Part shown: positions 47,019-55,942 of the stretch, one piece after another
How positions within the stretch are numbered: the first letter of the stretch is position 1
Layout: every line of letters begins with the position of its first letter
DNA from: Clostridia bacterium
GTDB lineage: Bacteria > Bacillota > Clostridia > Christensenellales > Aristaeellaceae
DNA: 64,000 bases
NCBI GenBank assembly: GCA_017470145.1
Contig: JAFUFB010000013.1
Coordinates: 1 to 64,000 of the forward strand
Reading direction: 5' to 3'
Notes under the pieces: model-generated
Databases searched by the model: none
Told to the model about the DNA's origin: nothing
What the model saw: the letters and a program-made list of their open reading frames with translations, nothing else
Program-made: the position numbers and the translations under genes

Positions 47019-47656
47019 GCCAGCTCAGCCTCCTTTCGGGCAGCCACCCAGGCGTCCAGCTTTTTCCGAACCATATTCACGATAATCAGCAACAAGCCAA
47101 GGGTCAGGAATCCGCCGCTGGGCGCTGTCAAAATCGCCATTGGCTGATAGGAGGCGCCCATGAGATCCATGCCAAACAAGGTTCCCGCGCCAAAAATTTC
47201 CCGCACGGAGGCCAGGATGGTAATGGCCACTGTGAAGCCCAAGCCCATCCCCAAGCCATCGCCCAGGGCCAAAATGGGTCCGTTTTTAAAGGCAAAGGCT
47301 TCCGCCCGGGCGAAGATGATACAGTTCACCACAATCAGGGGAATGTACAACCCCAGCGTGGCGCTCAAATCCGGCATATAGGCCTTCAACACCATCTCCA
47401 CAATGGTCACGAAGCTGGCGATGACCACAATGAAGGCGGGAATCCGAATCTTCTCGGAAATCATGTTTCGAAGCAACGAAATGAACAAATTGGAGCAAAC
47501 CAGCACCACCGTAGTGGAAAGCCCCATGCCAATGGCATTGGAGGCCGCGGTAGTGACCGCCAGCGTCGGACACATGCCCACCATCAGCACAAAGGTGGGA
47601 TTTTCAAACAGGAGACCATTCAGCAGGGCGCTCCAGAAGGTTTGTTTTTTAGCCAC
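47015..47656 (-). CDS. rnfE: Rnf complex membrane subunit RnfE
   Basis: RnfE (213 residues) pairs with RnfA. It has [22 protein letters not shown] and [18 protein letters not shown], with the conserved Cys residues of the iron site. It starts at GTG 47656 with GGAGG nine bases upstream. This start lies inside the last codons of rnfD, an 8-base overlap that leaves no room for rnfG, which normally sits between D and E. Confidence 0.95.
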   Translation of the reverse strand: MAKKQTFWSALLNGLLFENPTFVLMVGMCPTLAVTTAASNAIGMGLSTTVVLVCSNLFISLLRNMISEKIRIPAFIVVIASFVTIVEMVLKAYMPDLSATLGLYIPLIVVNCIIFARAEAFAFKNGPILALGDGLGMGLGFTVAITILASVREIFGAGTLFGMDLMGASYQPMAILTAPSGGFLTLGLLLIIVNMVRKKLDAWVAARKEAELA

Positions 47657-48584
47657 GGGTTTTCACCTCCCCGAAAAGCTTGCCGGCGGTAAACCGGTCG
47701 ATCAGGGGCGTCATCACATTCATGAACAGAATCGCGAAGCTGCAGCCTTCGATGTAGCTGGCGAAGCTGCGAATCACAAACAGGAGGAGGCCGCAGCCTA
47801 CGCCAAAGATGATCCGCCCAAGGCCGGACATGGGACAGGTGACGTAATCCGTCGCCATGAAGAAAGCGCCCAACAGAAGACCGCCGCTGAGAATCTGATC
47901 ATAGGCAACGATGAAGCCATCCTGAATGAGATAGCAGATAAAGGCGGTACCAATGAAGCAAACGGGAATCCGCCAATCCACAATCCCTCGCAGGATCAAA
48001 TACAGCCCCCCGATGATGATAGCGATTTTGCAGGTTTCCCCTAGCACGCCGGCGCAGTTGCCCAGCATCAGATCCATATAGCTGACAAACTTCCCTTCCG
48101 CCATCTGGGCCAGGGGCGTTGCGGTGGAAACAGCGTCCGTCATAAACCGGGTGTTCGGGTAATTGCTCATGACGCCGGACCAGCTGACAAAGAGAATCGC
48201 CCGGGCCGTCAGGGCGGGGTTCATAAAATTGCCGCCCAAGCCACCGAAGCACTGCTTCACCAGAACGATGGCAATGACCCCACCGATCAGCGGAATCCAC
48301 AGCGGTGCGTTAGCCGGAATGTTATAGGCCAACAACAGCCCGGTTACCACTGCGCTCCAGTCTCCGATCAGGATCTTTTGATGGCTGATTCGCTGGAAGG
48401 CATATTCGCTGACAACGCAGCTGAGCACGGAGGTTACCATAATCGCCAGCGCGTTCCATCCAAAGAGAACAACCCCAGCGATCCCCGCGGGAAGCAAGGC
48501 CAAACAAACTTCCTGCATGATGCTCCGGGTCGACCGGTTCGACCGCAGATGAGGCGATGAGGTAACAACAAGATTCTTTAACAT
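47649..48584 (-). CDS. rnfD: Rnf complex subunit RnfD (flavoprotein)
   Basis: RnfD (311 residues, about ten membrane segments) is a homologue of NqrB. It has SSPHLRSNRSTRSIMQEV, FGGLGGNFMNPALTARAIL, and the likely flavinylation motif D150-A-V-S-T-A-T156, close to the ApbE consensus Dxx(S/T)GAT. Covalent FMN on T156 would need an ApbE transferase, which is not in the window. It starts 6 bases after rnfC. Confidence 0.94.
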   Translation of the reverse strand: MLKNLVVTSSPHLRSNRSTRSIMQEVCLALLPAGIAGVVLFGWNALAIMVTSVLSCVVSEYAFQRISHQKILIGDWSAVVTGLLLAYNIPANAPLWIPLIGGVIAIVLVKQCFGGLGGNFMNPALTARAILFVSWSGVMSNYPNTRFMTDAVSTATPLAQMAEGKFVSYMDLMLGNCAGVLGETCKIAIIIGGLYLILRGIVDWRIPVCFIGTAFICYLIQDGFIVAYDQILSGGLLLGAFFMATDYVTCPMSGLGRIIFGVGCGLLLFVIRSFASYIEGCSFAILFMNVMTPLIDRFTAGKLFGEVKTRG

Positions 48585-48590
48585 AATTCC

Positions 48591-50012
48591 TTACGCCTCC
48601 TTTCCTGCTGGCTGATCCGTTAGAGATTGATTTTGTGCCGCTTCTTCTCTGGCTCGCTGTGCTGCTTCCTCCTGGGCCTTATGAGCAGCCTCCCGGCGAT
48701 GCTTCCGCTGAATCGCATTCTTCGCCGTCCGCATGCTCTGGGTCAGGCTGCGCTTCGCTGGGCAGGTAAAGCTGCAGCAGCCGCATTCTATGCAGTTCAT
48801 GACGCCCAGCTTCTCCGCCTCTTCCAGCCGGCCATGGCGTTCGAAGGCGTCAATCCGGCTGGGGAAAAGCTTCATGGGGCAAACCTGACGGCAGGCGCCG
48901 CATTTGATGCACGGGCTCTCCTTGGGCTCCATGGCTTCGTTTCCCAGGGCGACAAGGCCGCTACAGCCCTTGGTCACGGGGACATCAAACCGGGCGATGG
49001 CCATGCCCATCATAGGGCCGCCATAGATAAATTGTCGTACATGGGCCTGCAGCCCGCCGCAGGCGTCAATCAGATGGTCAATGGGCGTCCCAATCCGAAC
49101 CAGGAAGTTGCCAGGATTGTTGACCAGGCCCCCCACGGTGGTAATCCGATCCACCAAAGGCCGTCCTTCCCGGATGGCTTTGTCGATGGCATAAACGGTT
49201 CCGACATTGCAGACCACTACTCCTACATCCAGCGGCAAACCGCCGTTGGGCACCTGCCGACGGGTCAGGGCATAAACCAGCTGTTTTTCTCCGCCCTGAG
49301 GGTAGCGAACCGGTAAACCGGTAACCTTGATCCCATCCACGCCCTTTGCCGCATCGGTCATGATGTCGATGGCGTCCTGCTTATTGTTTTCAATCCCGAT
49401 GTTCGCTTCTTCCACATCCAGAGCTAACATCATCAGTCGAACGCCATCGATAATATCCGCGGCCTTTTCCAGCATGAGCCGATGATCCGCCGTTAAAAAG
49501 GGTTCACACTCGGCACCGTTGATCACGATCTTTTCGATCTTGCGGCCACCGGAAGGCGTCAGCTTCACAGAGGTGGGAAAAGTCGCACCGCCGAGACCTA
49601 CGATCCCCGCTTCCCGGACGATCTCCTGCAGCTCCTGTGCCGTCAAGTTCTCCGGATGATCAGAGGGATGCAGCTCTACCCATTCCTCATGATAGTCGTT
49701 ATCGATAATAACGGCTGGCGCCTGGGTTCCATTGGGAAGCAGCGCATCTTGTACCGCGTGCACCGTGCCGGAAACACTGGCGTGGATATGGGCGGAAACG
49801 AAGCCGCCGGCCTCGCCGATCTTTTGTCCAATGCGCACATGATCCCCCGCCTGCACCAGCGCTTTTGCAGGCGCACCAATGTGTTGCTGCAACGGAATAA
49901 TCACCCTGGGGGGCGCCTCCAGCGGGCGAATCGGATTTAAACCGTTTACTGCCTTGCCGTTGGGGCCTTCCTCTGGATGAATCCCGCCGGGAAACATTCT
50001 TTTTTCAAACAC
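48591..50012 (-). CDS. rnfC: Rnf complex subunit RnfC (NADH-binding)
   Basis: RnfC (473 residues) oxidises or reduces NAD(H) in the Rnf complex. It begins with GGIHPEEG, has the GLGGATFPTSVKL and NGAECEPFLTADHRLM flavin/NAD region, and two 4Fe-4S motifs (CIKCGACRQVCPMKLFP and CIECGCCSFTCPAKR). A Lys/Ala-rich tail follows. The GTG at 50012 has AGGAGG ten bases upstream and is the first gene of the operon. Confidence 0.95.
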   Translation of the reverse strand: MFEKRMFPGGIHPEEGPNGKAVNGLNPIRPLEAPPRVIIPLQQHIGAPAKALVQAGDHVRIGQKIGEAGGFVSAHIHASVSGTVHAVQDALLPNGTQAPAVIIDNDYHEEWVELHPSDHPENLTAQELQEIVREAGIVGLGGATFPTSVKLTPSGGRKIEKIVINGAECEPFLTADHRLMLEKAADIIDGVRLMMLALDVEEANIGIENNKQDAIDIMTDAAKGVDGIKVTGLPVRYPQGGEKQLVYALTRRQVPNGGLPLDVGVVVCNVGTVYAIDKAIREGRPLVDRITTVGGLVNNPGNFLVRIGTPIDHLIDACGGLQAHVRQFIYGGPMMGMAIARFDVPVTKGCSGLVALGNEAMEPKESPCIKCGACRQVCPMKLFPSRIDAFERHGRLEEAEKLGVMNCIECGCCSFTCPAKRSLTQSMRTAKNAIQRKHRREAAHKAQEEAAQRAREEAAQNQSLTDQPAGKEA

Positions 50013-50066
50013 GAGCAGATAGCCTCCTTTGTGCCCGGAATTCCTCCTGAAATTGTGCTTGCTGAA

Positions 50067-50096
50067 AGTATATCATAAATTGGCCAAAATACACAA
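50067..50096 (-). promoter_or_regulatory. Candidate promoter of the rnf operon
   Basis: On the minus strand TTGTGT (50091-50096), 18 bases, then TATACT (50067-50072). An overlapping TATGAT is an alternative -10. No terminator separates recN from rnfC, so read-through is possible. Confidence 0.5.
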
Positions 50097-50112
50097 AACT
50101 ATTTTTTAACAA

Positions 50113-51813
50113 TTAGATTTTTCTTTTCATTGCTTCAATCATGGAGCCGGCATATGCCAAGGCGTCCTCCCCTATTCCTTCCGCGCCGCTGATCATCCGC
50201 GCTACTTCTCTAACCCGGCCCTCTCGATCCAGCTGCTTGACAGAGGTTGTCGTCCGCTCTCCTGAAACCTCTTTTGCTACAAGGTATTGAAAGTCCGCCG
50301 CGGCAGCAATCTGGGGAAGATGGGTTACGCAAATTACTTGTTTGCTTTGAGAGATGGCAACCATTTTTTCAGCCACTACCTGTGCCATCCGTCCACTGAT
50401 GCCTGTATCAATCTCATCAAAAACCATGCATTCCACCCCGCTGCCTTCCGCTTCCAGGGCTTTCAGTGCAAGCATCATTCGGCTTAACTCACCGCCAGAT
50501 GCGATCTTTGCCAATGGACGCAGCGGTTCGCCGGGATTGGGGCTGATCATGAATTCAACCAGATCATCGCCCACCGGGCGGGGCATGGGCTTCTTCTCCC
50601 CCTCCTGATCAAATGCTACCTGAAAAATGGTTTTCTCCATTCCGAGATCAGAAAGCTGTTCCATCATGTTTTTCTCGAAACGCTGAGCCAAGGTCTTCCT
50701 GTTTGCAGATAAGTCCCGTGCAAGCTGACGATACACTGCCAGCTTTTGTTTATGCTCCCGAGCAGTGTCGCTGATCTGATCCTCCAGGGAACAGAGGACC
50801 TCATACTCCTGCTCCATTCGCGCCTGTTCATCCAATACCTTTGTCAAGTTGTCCCCGTATTTTCGTTCCAGCTTTCGAATCAGGTCGAGCCTTTCCTCTG
50901 TTTTTTCCATTCGCTGAGGATCATGCTCCATTTCCTCCAGAGACTGAAAGACCTCGAAGGCGATTTCCTCCAGCTCATAATATACGCTTTCACATCTTTG
51001 GGCCAGATTCTTCATCTTGTCGCCATAGGCGTTCAAACTGGACAAGGCCACGGAGGCCGATTTAATCTTTTCGAGAGAGCTTTGTTCGTTTTCTCCCAGG
51101 GCGATGGCTTCTCGTGCCTGTCGCAGCGTTGAGGCGATTTTCTCCGCATTTCGCAGTCGAAGATTTTCTGCTTGCAGTGTTTCCTCCTCCCCCGGCTTCA
51201 ACTTTGCCTCGTGCAGCTCCCGCAGGGCTTTTTCCAGCTCCTCCATTCTTCGCTGCTTTTGATCATTTTCTTTGCGCAACCGGGCATATCTTCGGTGTAC
51301 GGATAAAAAGGCTTCACAGGCTTCTGACGTGCGCCCCAGCAATTGCTGATAATCCTTATCTCCCATGCGATCCAGAAAGAATAAATGCTGATCGGAATCC
51401 ATTAGAAACTGATGCTCATGCTGACCGTGGATGTCCATCAAAGAGGCGCCGATTTCCCGGAGCAGCGAGGCGGATACGATCACACCGCAAACGCGGCATA
51501 AATTCTTACCTGCAGAGGACATCTCCCGAAAAATGCTCACCGTGCTACCGTCATACTCAATATTTTCCCGAGCCAGCACCTTTGCGATGTTGGCATTTCC
51601 GGGCACATCAAACACAGCTTCCACACTGGCCTTTTCACAGCCAGAACGGATCAGGCTGCGATCCGCTCTTCCGCCTAAAACAAGATTGACCGCGTCCACG
51701 ACGATGCTTTTCCCCGCGCCGGTTTCGCCTGTCATGACCTGCATCCCCGCGTGAAAATCAATTTCCAGTGTATCGATCAACACGAAGTTTTGTATCTTCA
51801 AGGATTGAATCAT
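50113..51813 (-). CDS. recN: DNA repair protein RecN
   Basis: RecN (566 residues) is an SMC-like ATPase acting early in double-strand break repair. It has Walker A GETGAGKS (29-36), a long coiled-coil centre (about 160-370), signature KIASGGELSRMMLALK, and Walker B VFDEIDTGISGR. Its ATG overlaps the argR stop by four bases. The argR-recN pairing is conserved in Firmicutes. Confidence 0.96.
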   Translation of the reverse strand: MIQSLKIQNFVLIDTLEIDFHAGMQVMTGETGAGKSIVVDAVNLVLGGRADRSLIRSGCEKASVEAVFDVPGNANIAKVLARENIEYDGSTVSIFREMSSAGKNLCRVCGVIVSASLLREIGASLMDIHGQHEHQFLMDSDQHLFFLDRMGDKDYQQLLGRTSEACEAFLSVHRRYARLRKENDQKQRRMEELEKALRELHEAKLKPGEEETLQAENLRLRNAEKIASTLRQAREAIALGENEQSSLEKIKSASVALSSLNAYGDKMKNLAQRCESVYYELEEIAFEVFQSLEEMEHDPQRMEKTEERLDLIRKLERKYGDNLTKVLDEQARMEQEYEVLCSLEDQISDTAREHKQKLAVYRQLARDLSANRKTLAQRFEKNMMEQLSDLGMEKTIFQVAFDQEGEKKPMPRPVGDDLVEFMISPNPGEPLRPLAKIASGGELSRMMLALKALEAEGSGVECMVFDEIDTGISGRMAQVVAEKMVAISQSKQVICVTHLPQIAAAADFQYLVAKEVSGERTTTSVKQLDREGRVREVARMISGAEGIGEDALAYAGSMIEAMKRKI

Positions 51814-52274
51814 GTCGGATTGCCCCTCTTCATCAGGCTCTGAATTCGTTCTGCGGCCGCCAGCGCCCCAGCATGATCTCGAGCAACCAGAAAAATCGTA
51901 TTATCCCCGGCAATGGACCCCGCAATCTCTGGTAAATCCATGCTATCCAAAGCCTCTGCTGCGGTGTTCGCCGCGCCGCTCATGGTCTTTACCACGATCA
52001 TTTGCCCGGCCGCCTCCACGCTGAGCATGCAATCTCGCAGCAGCCGAATCAATCGATCGCTGAGGCCGGACCAACCGGTTTCAGGCTCCGCATAGCTGTA
52101 TCCGCCCTCTTCCATCGGTGTCTTGATCAGATGCATTTCCTTCATATCCCGGGACACTGTCGCCTGCGTAACCTGGAATCCCTGCTCTTTTAATGCTTCG
52201 ACCAGGTCCTCCTGGGTTTGAATCGGTCGATCCTTTAGCAATTCTCGTATGGCGGCCTGACGTTTCTTTTTCAT
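51810..52274 (-). CDS. argR: Arginine repressor ArgR/AhrC
   Basis: ArgR (154 residues) represses arginine biosynthesis with arginine as corepressor. The winged helix has TQATVSRDMKEM, and the C-terminal hexamerisation domain carries GSIAGDNTIFLVARD, which includes the arginine-binding Asp. The start at 52274 has GGAGG ten bases upstream and overlaps the NAD kinase stop by four bases. No arg genes are in the window. Confidence 0.95.
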   Translation of the reverse strand: MKKKRQAAIRELLKDRPIQTQEDLVEALKEQGFQVTQATVSRDMKEMHLIKTPMEEGGYSYAEPETGWSGLSDRLIRLLRDCMLSVEAAGQMIVVKTMSGAANTAAEALDSMDLPEIAGSIAGDNTIFLVARDHAGALAAAERIQSLMKRGNPT

Positions 52275-53107
52275 AAATGTTGATCCTCCCTGGGACGGCT
52301 CCACTCGTTCAGCTTCTTATCCAACACCGAAAAAAAATGATAATCCTCGAATCTAACTAACTGCAGGGATTCTTCCGCTCCCGTGACTCTGATCGTGTCT
52401 CCTGCCTGCAACGTACACATGCTCTGCCCATCGATCTGCAGCTGCGCCAGCTGATCCCGGTCCTCTCTCAGATGAAAGAACACCTCTGCCTCCGTAGGCA
52501 CGATGCAGGGGCAGTGCTGCAGGCTGTGGGCGCAAACAGGCGTAATAACCATGCATTCAACCCCTGGCGCAATGACGGGCCCTCCTGCGGACAGAGAATA
52601 GCCCGTAGCTCCTGTGGGCGTTGCAGCGATCACGCCATCTGCAATAAAGGTACTCCAATGCTCTTGATTCACTCGGGTTTCGACTTGAATCAATCTGGCA
52701 AAGCCGCCCCTGGTGACGACGGCATCGTTCAGCGCCAGGTAGCTCTTTTCCTCCTGATTAACGCGGATGCATAACATACGCCGGGATTCCAGCGAATAAT
52801 CTCCGGCAGAAATGGCCTGAATGGCCTGATTTAGCCGCTCTGGCTCTCCTTCTGTCAGAAAGCCAAGAGTACCCAGATTGATGCCCAATAGGGGGCAATG
52901 ATGCTTCAGGGCAGTTTTCGCCCCCAGCAGCAGGGTTCCGTCTCCGCCGAAGGTAATCACCAAGTGGCAATCCTCCCGCACTTCCCCCTGCTGTGGATAG
53001 AAGATGGAGAAACCTGCCTGTTTCAAACCCGCCTTCATCCGTTCCGCTGTTTCTGTCGCATCCGTCCGTCGAGGATGGATCACAAAAGCGATCGTGCTTG
53101 AATTCAC
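52271..53107 (-). CDS. nadK: NAD kinase
   Basis: NAD kinase (278 residues) makes NADP from NAD. It shows FGGDGTLL with catalytic D56, INLGTLGFLTE, the NDAVVTRGG NAD-binding motif, and TPTGATGYSLSAGGPV. It lies between tlyA and argR, a common Clostridia arrangement. Confidence 0.95.
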   Translation of the reverse strand: MNSSTIAFVIHPRRTDATETAERMKAGLKQAGFSIFYPQQGEVREDCHLVITFGGDGTLLLGAKTALKHHCPLLGINLGTLGFLTEGEPERLNQAIQAISAGDYSLESRRMLCIRVNQEEKSYLALNDAVVTRGGFARLIQVETRVNQEHWSTFIADGVIAATPTGATGYSLSAGGPVIAPGVECMVITPVCAHSLQHCPCIVPTEAEVFFHLREDRDQLAQLQIDGQSMCTLQAGDTIRVTGAEESLQLVRFEDYHFFSVLDKKLNEWSRPREDQHL

Positions 53108-53134
53108 TGCTCTTCCCCCGCTTGTTTGATGCTT

Positions 53135-53947
53135 TTATCTATGCATATCACGGTGCGCTGCCGCTACCATTTTTTGAATCTCCAGTTCGTCAATCAGAGG
53201 AGTGTCATCCTCTCGCGGACGTATCTCTGCCAGAAACTCAATGTTCCCCTCGGGCCCCGTAATGGGGGAATAGTCTATGCGAACGACTCGCCAGCCAAAG
53301 GTTTCCGCGAAGGAAATGATTCCCGCAACCACCTCTGTATGGGTTGCTGCTTCCCGAACAACCCCCTTCTTACCGACTTTTTCCCGGCCCGCTTCAAACT
53401 GCGGCTTGATCAGTGTGTAAAAGACACCCTTCTTGCCCATAATTTCCGCCGCTACAGGCAAAATCAGCCGAATGGAAATAAAGCTGACGTCCATCACTGT
53501 GATCTGTGGCTGCACGGGGAAATCTGACGGCTTCAGATATCTGGCATTGGTACGTTCCATCACGGTGACCCGTTCATCGTTTCTCAGCATCCAATCCAGT
53601 TGCCCATATCCCACATCGACCGCATACACATGCTTGGCGCCACTGCGAAGAGATACGTCCGTAAAGCCTCCCGTACTGGCTCCAATGTCCAGCACCACCT
53701 TGTCTTGAAAATCCGCCTCAAAAACCCGGATGGCTTTTTCCAGCTTCAAGGCGCCCCGGCTGACATATTCCACGACGGGCCGCCGCAACACAAATTCTTC
53801 TTCCGGTTGAATTCCTTCGGATGCCTTGAGAATCTTTCTTTCTCCGATATATACCTGACCGGCCATAATCGCGGCCTGAGCCTTTTCCCGACTGGGAAAC
53901 AGCCCTCGATTGACCAGGGCTGCATCCACCCTTTCCCCTTTGCTCAT
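53135..53947 (-). CDS. tlyA: TlyA family rRNA 2'-O-methyltransferase/hemolysin-like protein
   Basis: This 270-residue protein has an N-terminal S4 domain (RVDAALVNRGLFPSREKAQ) and an FtsJ-like SAM methyltransferase domain with VLDIGASTGGFTDV and an IKPQFEAGREKVGKKGVV region. In mycobacteria TlyA methylates 16S and 23S rRNA; Firmicutes members (YqxC) are less studied. The start at 53947 overlaps the dxs stop by four bases. Confidence 0.92.
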   Translation of the reverse strand: MSKGERVDAALVNRGLFPSREKAQAAIMAGQVYIGERKILKASEGIQPEEEFVLRRPVVEYVSRGALKLEKAIRVFEADFQDKVVLDIGASTGGFTDVSLRSGAKHVYAVDVGYGQLDWMLRNDERVTVMERTNARYLKPSDFPVQPQITVMDVSFISIRLILPVAAEIMGKKGVFYTLIKPQFEAGREKVGKKGVVREAATHTEVVAGIISFAETFGWRVVRIDYSPITGPEGNIEFLAEIRPREDDTPLIDELEIQKMVAAAHRDMHR

Positions 53948-55812
53948 GCCTGATTCCTTTCCAGCCAGCCTTGAATGCGAAGGGCCATCTGCTCCGGGGT
54001 CAGGCCTGCCTCTTTCATCAACTGTCCATGATTCCCATGCTGCAAATAGACATCCGATACGCCGAAGCAAATCTCTGGCTCACGCAGTCGTAATTCCGCG
54101 CATTTTTCCCGTACAAATTCACCAAATCCCCCACTGACCATATGCTCTTCCATGGTAAAGAAGGGACGCGCCTGAATCTCTCGCAGCGCCTTTTCATCCA
54201 GGGGTTTCACGGAGGAGCAGTTGTATACCGCTGCTTCTATTCCCGCCTGGGAAAGCAGGCTTGCGGTCTTTAGTCCATGGCGAACCATTGTTCCCACGCA
54301 TAAAAGGGAAAGGTCTTTTCCCTTTTGCAGCCTTTTCCATTTTCCTGGCTGGAACCTTTCTTCCTGGCTTTCTGGCACATCATCTCCCGCTCGGGCGTAT
54401 CGAATCACCACCGGCTCCGTCTCGGTCAGGGTCCAAAGCAGTATTTGCTTTAATTCCCTGGTATCGCAGGGAGCCAGCACCTTTATGCCAGGAACCGGCA
54501 GGGTTGACGCGAAGTCAAACAAGCCGTGATGTGTTCTTCCATCTTCTCCACCGATGCCACTGCGATCCAATAAGAAGATGACGGGCAGCTTTTGCATGGC
54601 TACATCATGGATCATTTGATCATAACACCGCTGAAAAAAGGTAGCATAAACCGCGAAATAGGGTCGCATTCCGCCAGAAGCCAGCCCGGCTGCCATGGTG
54701 GCAGCATGCTCTTCCGCAATACCTACATCAATCATTCGTTCCGGGAAGCGCTCCGCAAAATGATCCAGCCCCGTACCCATGGGCATAGCGGCTGTAATCG
54801 CTACGATACGGGGATCCTTTTCTGCCATGTCCATCAGCGTGTAGGCCATCACATGCCCGCTGGAAGGGCAATCGGGCTTCTCTGCCCGGTCACCCGTCTC
54901 CACCAGGAAAGGAGGTGTTCCATGAAAGATTTCTGGCCGCTCTTCCGCCTTATCATAGCCATAGCCCTTCTTGGTTTTCACATGAATGACGCAGGGGCCA
55001 TTAAACTCCCTTGCTTTCCGCAGGGTTTTTTCCAGCCCGTTGACGTCATGTCCATCAATGGGCCCAAAATACTCAAATCCCAGGGTTTCAAAAAAACCAA
55101 TGCTGTCCGCCCGAACCAGGGCCGTTTTTATCATGGTCTTGGCTGCATGAGTTACACGATATACAGGTTTTCCGATCACCGGCACCCGCCGGAATTTGCG
55201 CATCGCCAGCTTAGCGTTTTGCCATTCACTGCTGACCCGCAAATTCGTCAGATGGGCGCTGAGTGCGCCCACGTTTCTGGCAATGCTCATCTCGTTATCA
55301 TTGAGGATCACGATCATTCGGGTTCCAGTGTTGCCGGCGTCGTTTAACGCCTCGTAGCACATTCCCCCTGTCAGGGCACCATCTCCCACCAAAGCAATGG
55401 CGGCATAGTCCTGCGCCAAATAATCTCTGGCGCGGGCCATCCCCAGCGTTGCGGAAATGGCGGTGGACGCATGGCCTGTTTCGAAGCAATCGTATTCGCT
55501 TTCTTCCCTTCTGGGAAAGCCACTCAGCCCGCCGTATTGCCTCAGCGTGGAAAACCTTTCCAGCCTGCCAGTGAGCATTTTATGGACATAGCTTTGATGT
55601 CCCACGTCAAAAACGATCTTATCCCTGGGAAAATCGAATACCCGATGCAGCGCGATGGTCAGCTCCACCACGCCCAGGTTAGACGCCAGATGCCCTCCTG
55701 TCTGGGCTACCGTATGAATCAATTCCTGTCGGATTTCAGCACAAAGAAGAGAAACCTGCTCCTGATTTATTTTTTTTACGTCTTCCGAATTGTGTATTTT
55801 TTCCAGCAGCAT
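53944..55812 (-). CDS. dxs: 1-deoxy-D-xylulose-5-phosphate synthase
   Basis: DXS (622 residues) condenses pyruvate and glyceraldehyde 3-phosphate in the first MEP step. It has HLASNLGVVELTIALH, VFDVGHQSYVHKMLTGR, the thiamine diphosphate motif GDGALTGGMCYEALNDAGN (143-161), HVKTKKGYGY, and DRSGIGGEDGRTHHG. Together with ispDF it indicates MEP isoprenoid synthesis. It is first in the dxs-tlyA-nadK-argR-recN operon. Confidence 0.96.
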   Translation of the reverse strand: MLLEKIHNSEDVKKINQEQVSLLCAEIRQELIHTVAQTGGHLASNLGVVELTIALHRVFDFPRDKIVFDVGHQSYVHKMLTGRLERFSTLRQYGGLSGFPRREESEYDCFETGHASTAISATLGMARARDYLAQDYAAIALVGDGALTGGMCYEALNDAGNTGTRMIVILNDNEMSIARNVGALSAHLTNLRVSSEWQNAKLAMRKFRRVPVIGKPVYRVTHAAKTMIKTALVRADSIGFFETLGFEYFGPIDGHDVNGLEKTLRKAREFNGPCVIHVKTKKGYGYDKAEERPEIFHGTPPFLVETGDRAEKPDCPSSGHVMAYTLMDMAEKDPRIVAITAAMPMGTGLDHFAERFPERMIDVGIAEEHAATMAAGLASGGMRPYFAVYATFFQRCYDQMIHDVAMQKLPVIFLLDRSGIGGEDGRTHHGLFDFASTLPVPGIKVLAPCDTRELKQILLWTLTETEPVVIRYARAGDDVPESQEERFQPGKWKRLQKGKDLSLLCVGTMVRHGLKTASLLSQAGIEAAVYNCSSVKPLDEKALREIQARPFFTMEEHMVSGGFGEFVREKCAELRLREPEICFGVSDVYLQHGNHGQLMKEAGLTPEQMALRIQGWLERNQA

Positions 55813-55942
55813 TGGCGCTCCCCTCCTTCCTATGAAAAGCGTTTCCGATAGAAACCATGTTTGCTTCTAAATAAGCTGATTGGGTCAAATACTTATCTTT
55901 TCCCGCTCCCAAACCTTTCGGTAAGGTTTCATCAGCGCTTCC

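Noticed and set aside
50097-50112. Possible Rex redox-repressor site before the rnf operon
   Set aside because: There is one good TTGTTAA half-site just after the recN stop, but the second half is not TTAACAA, so the full palindrome is absent.
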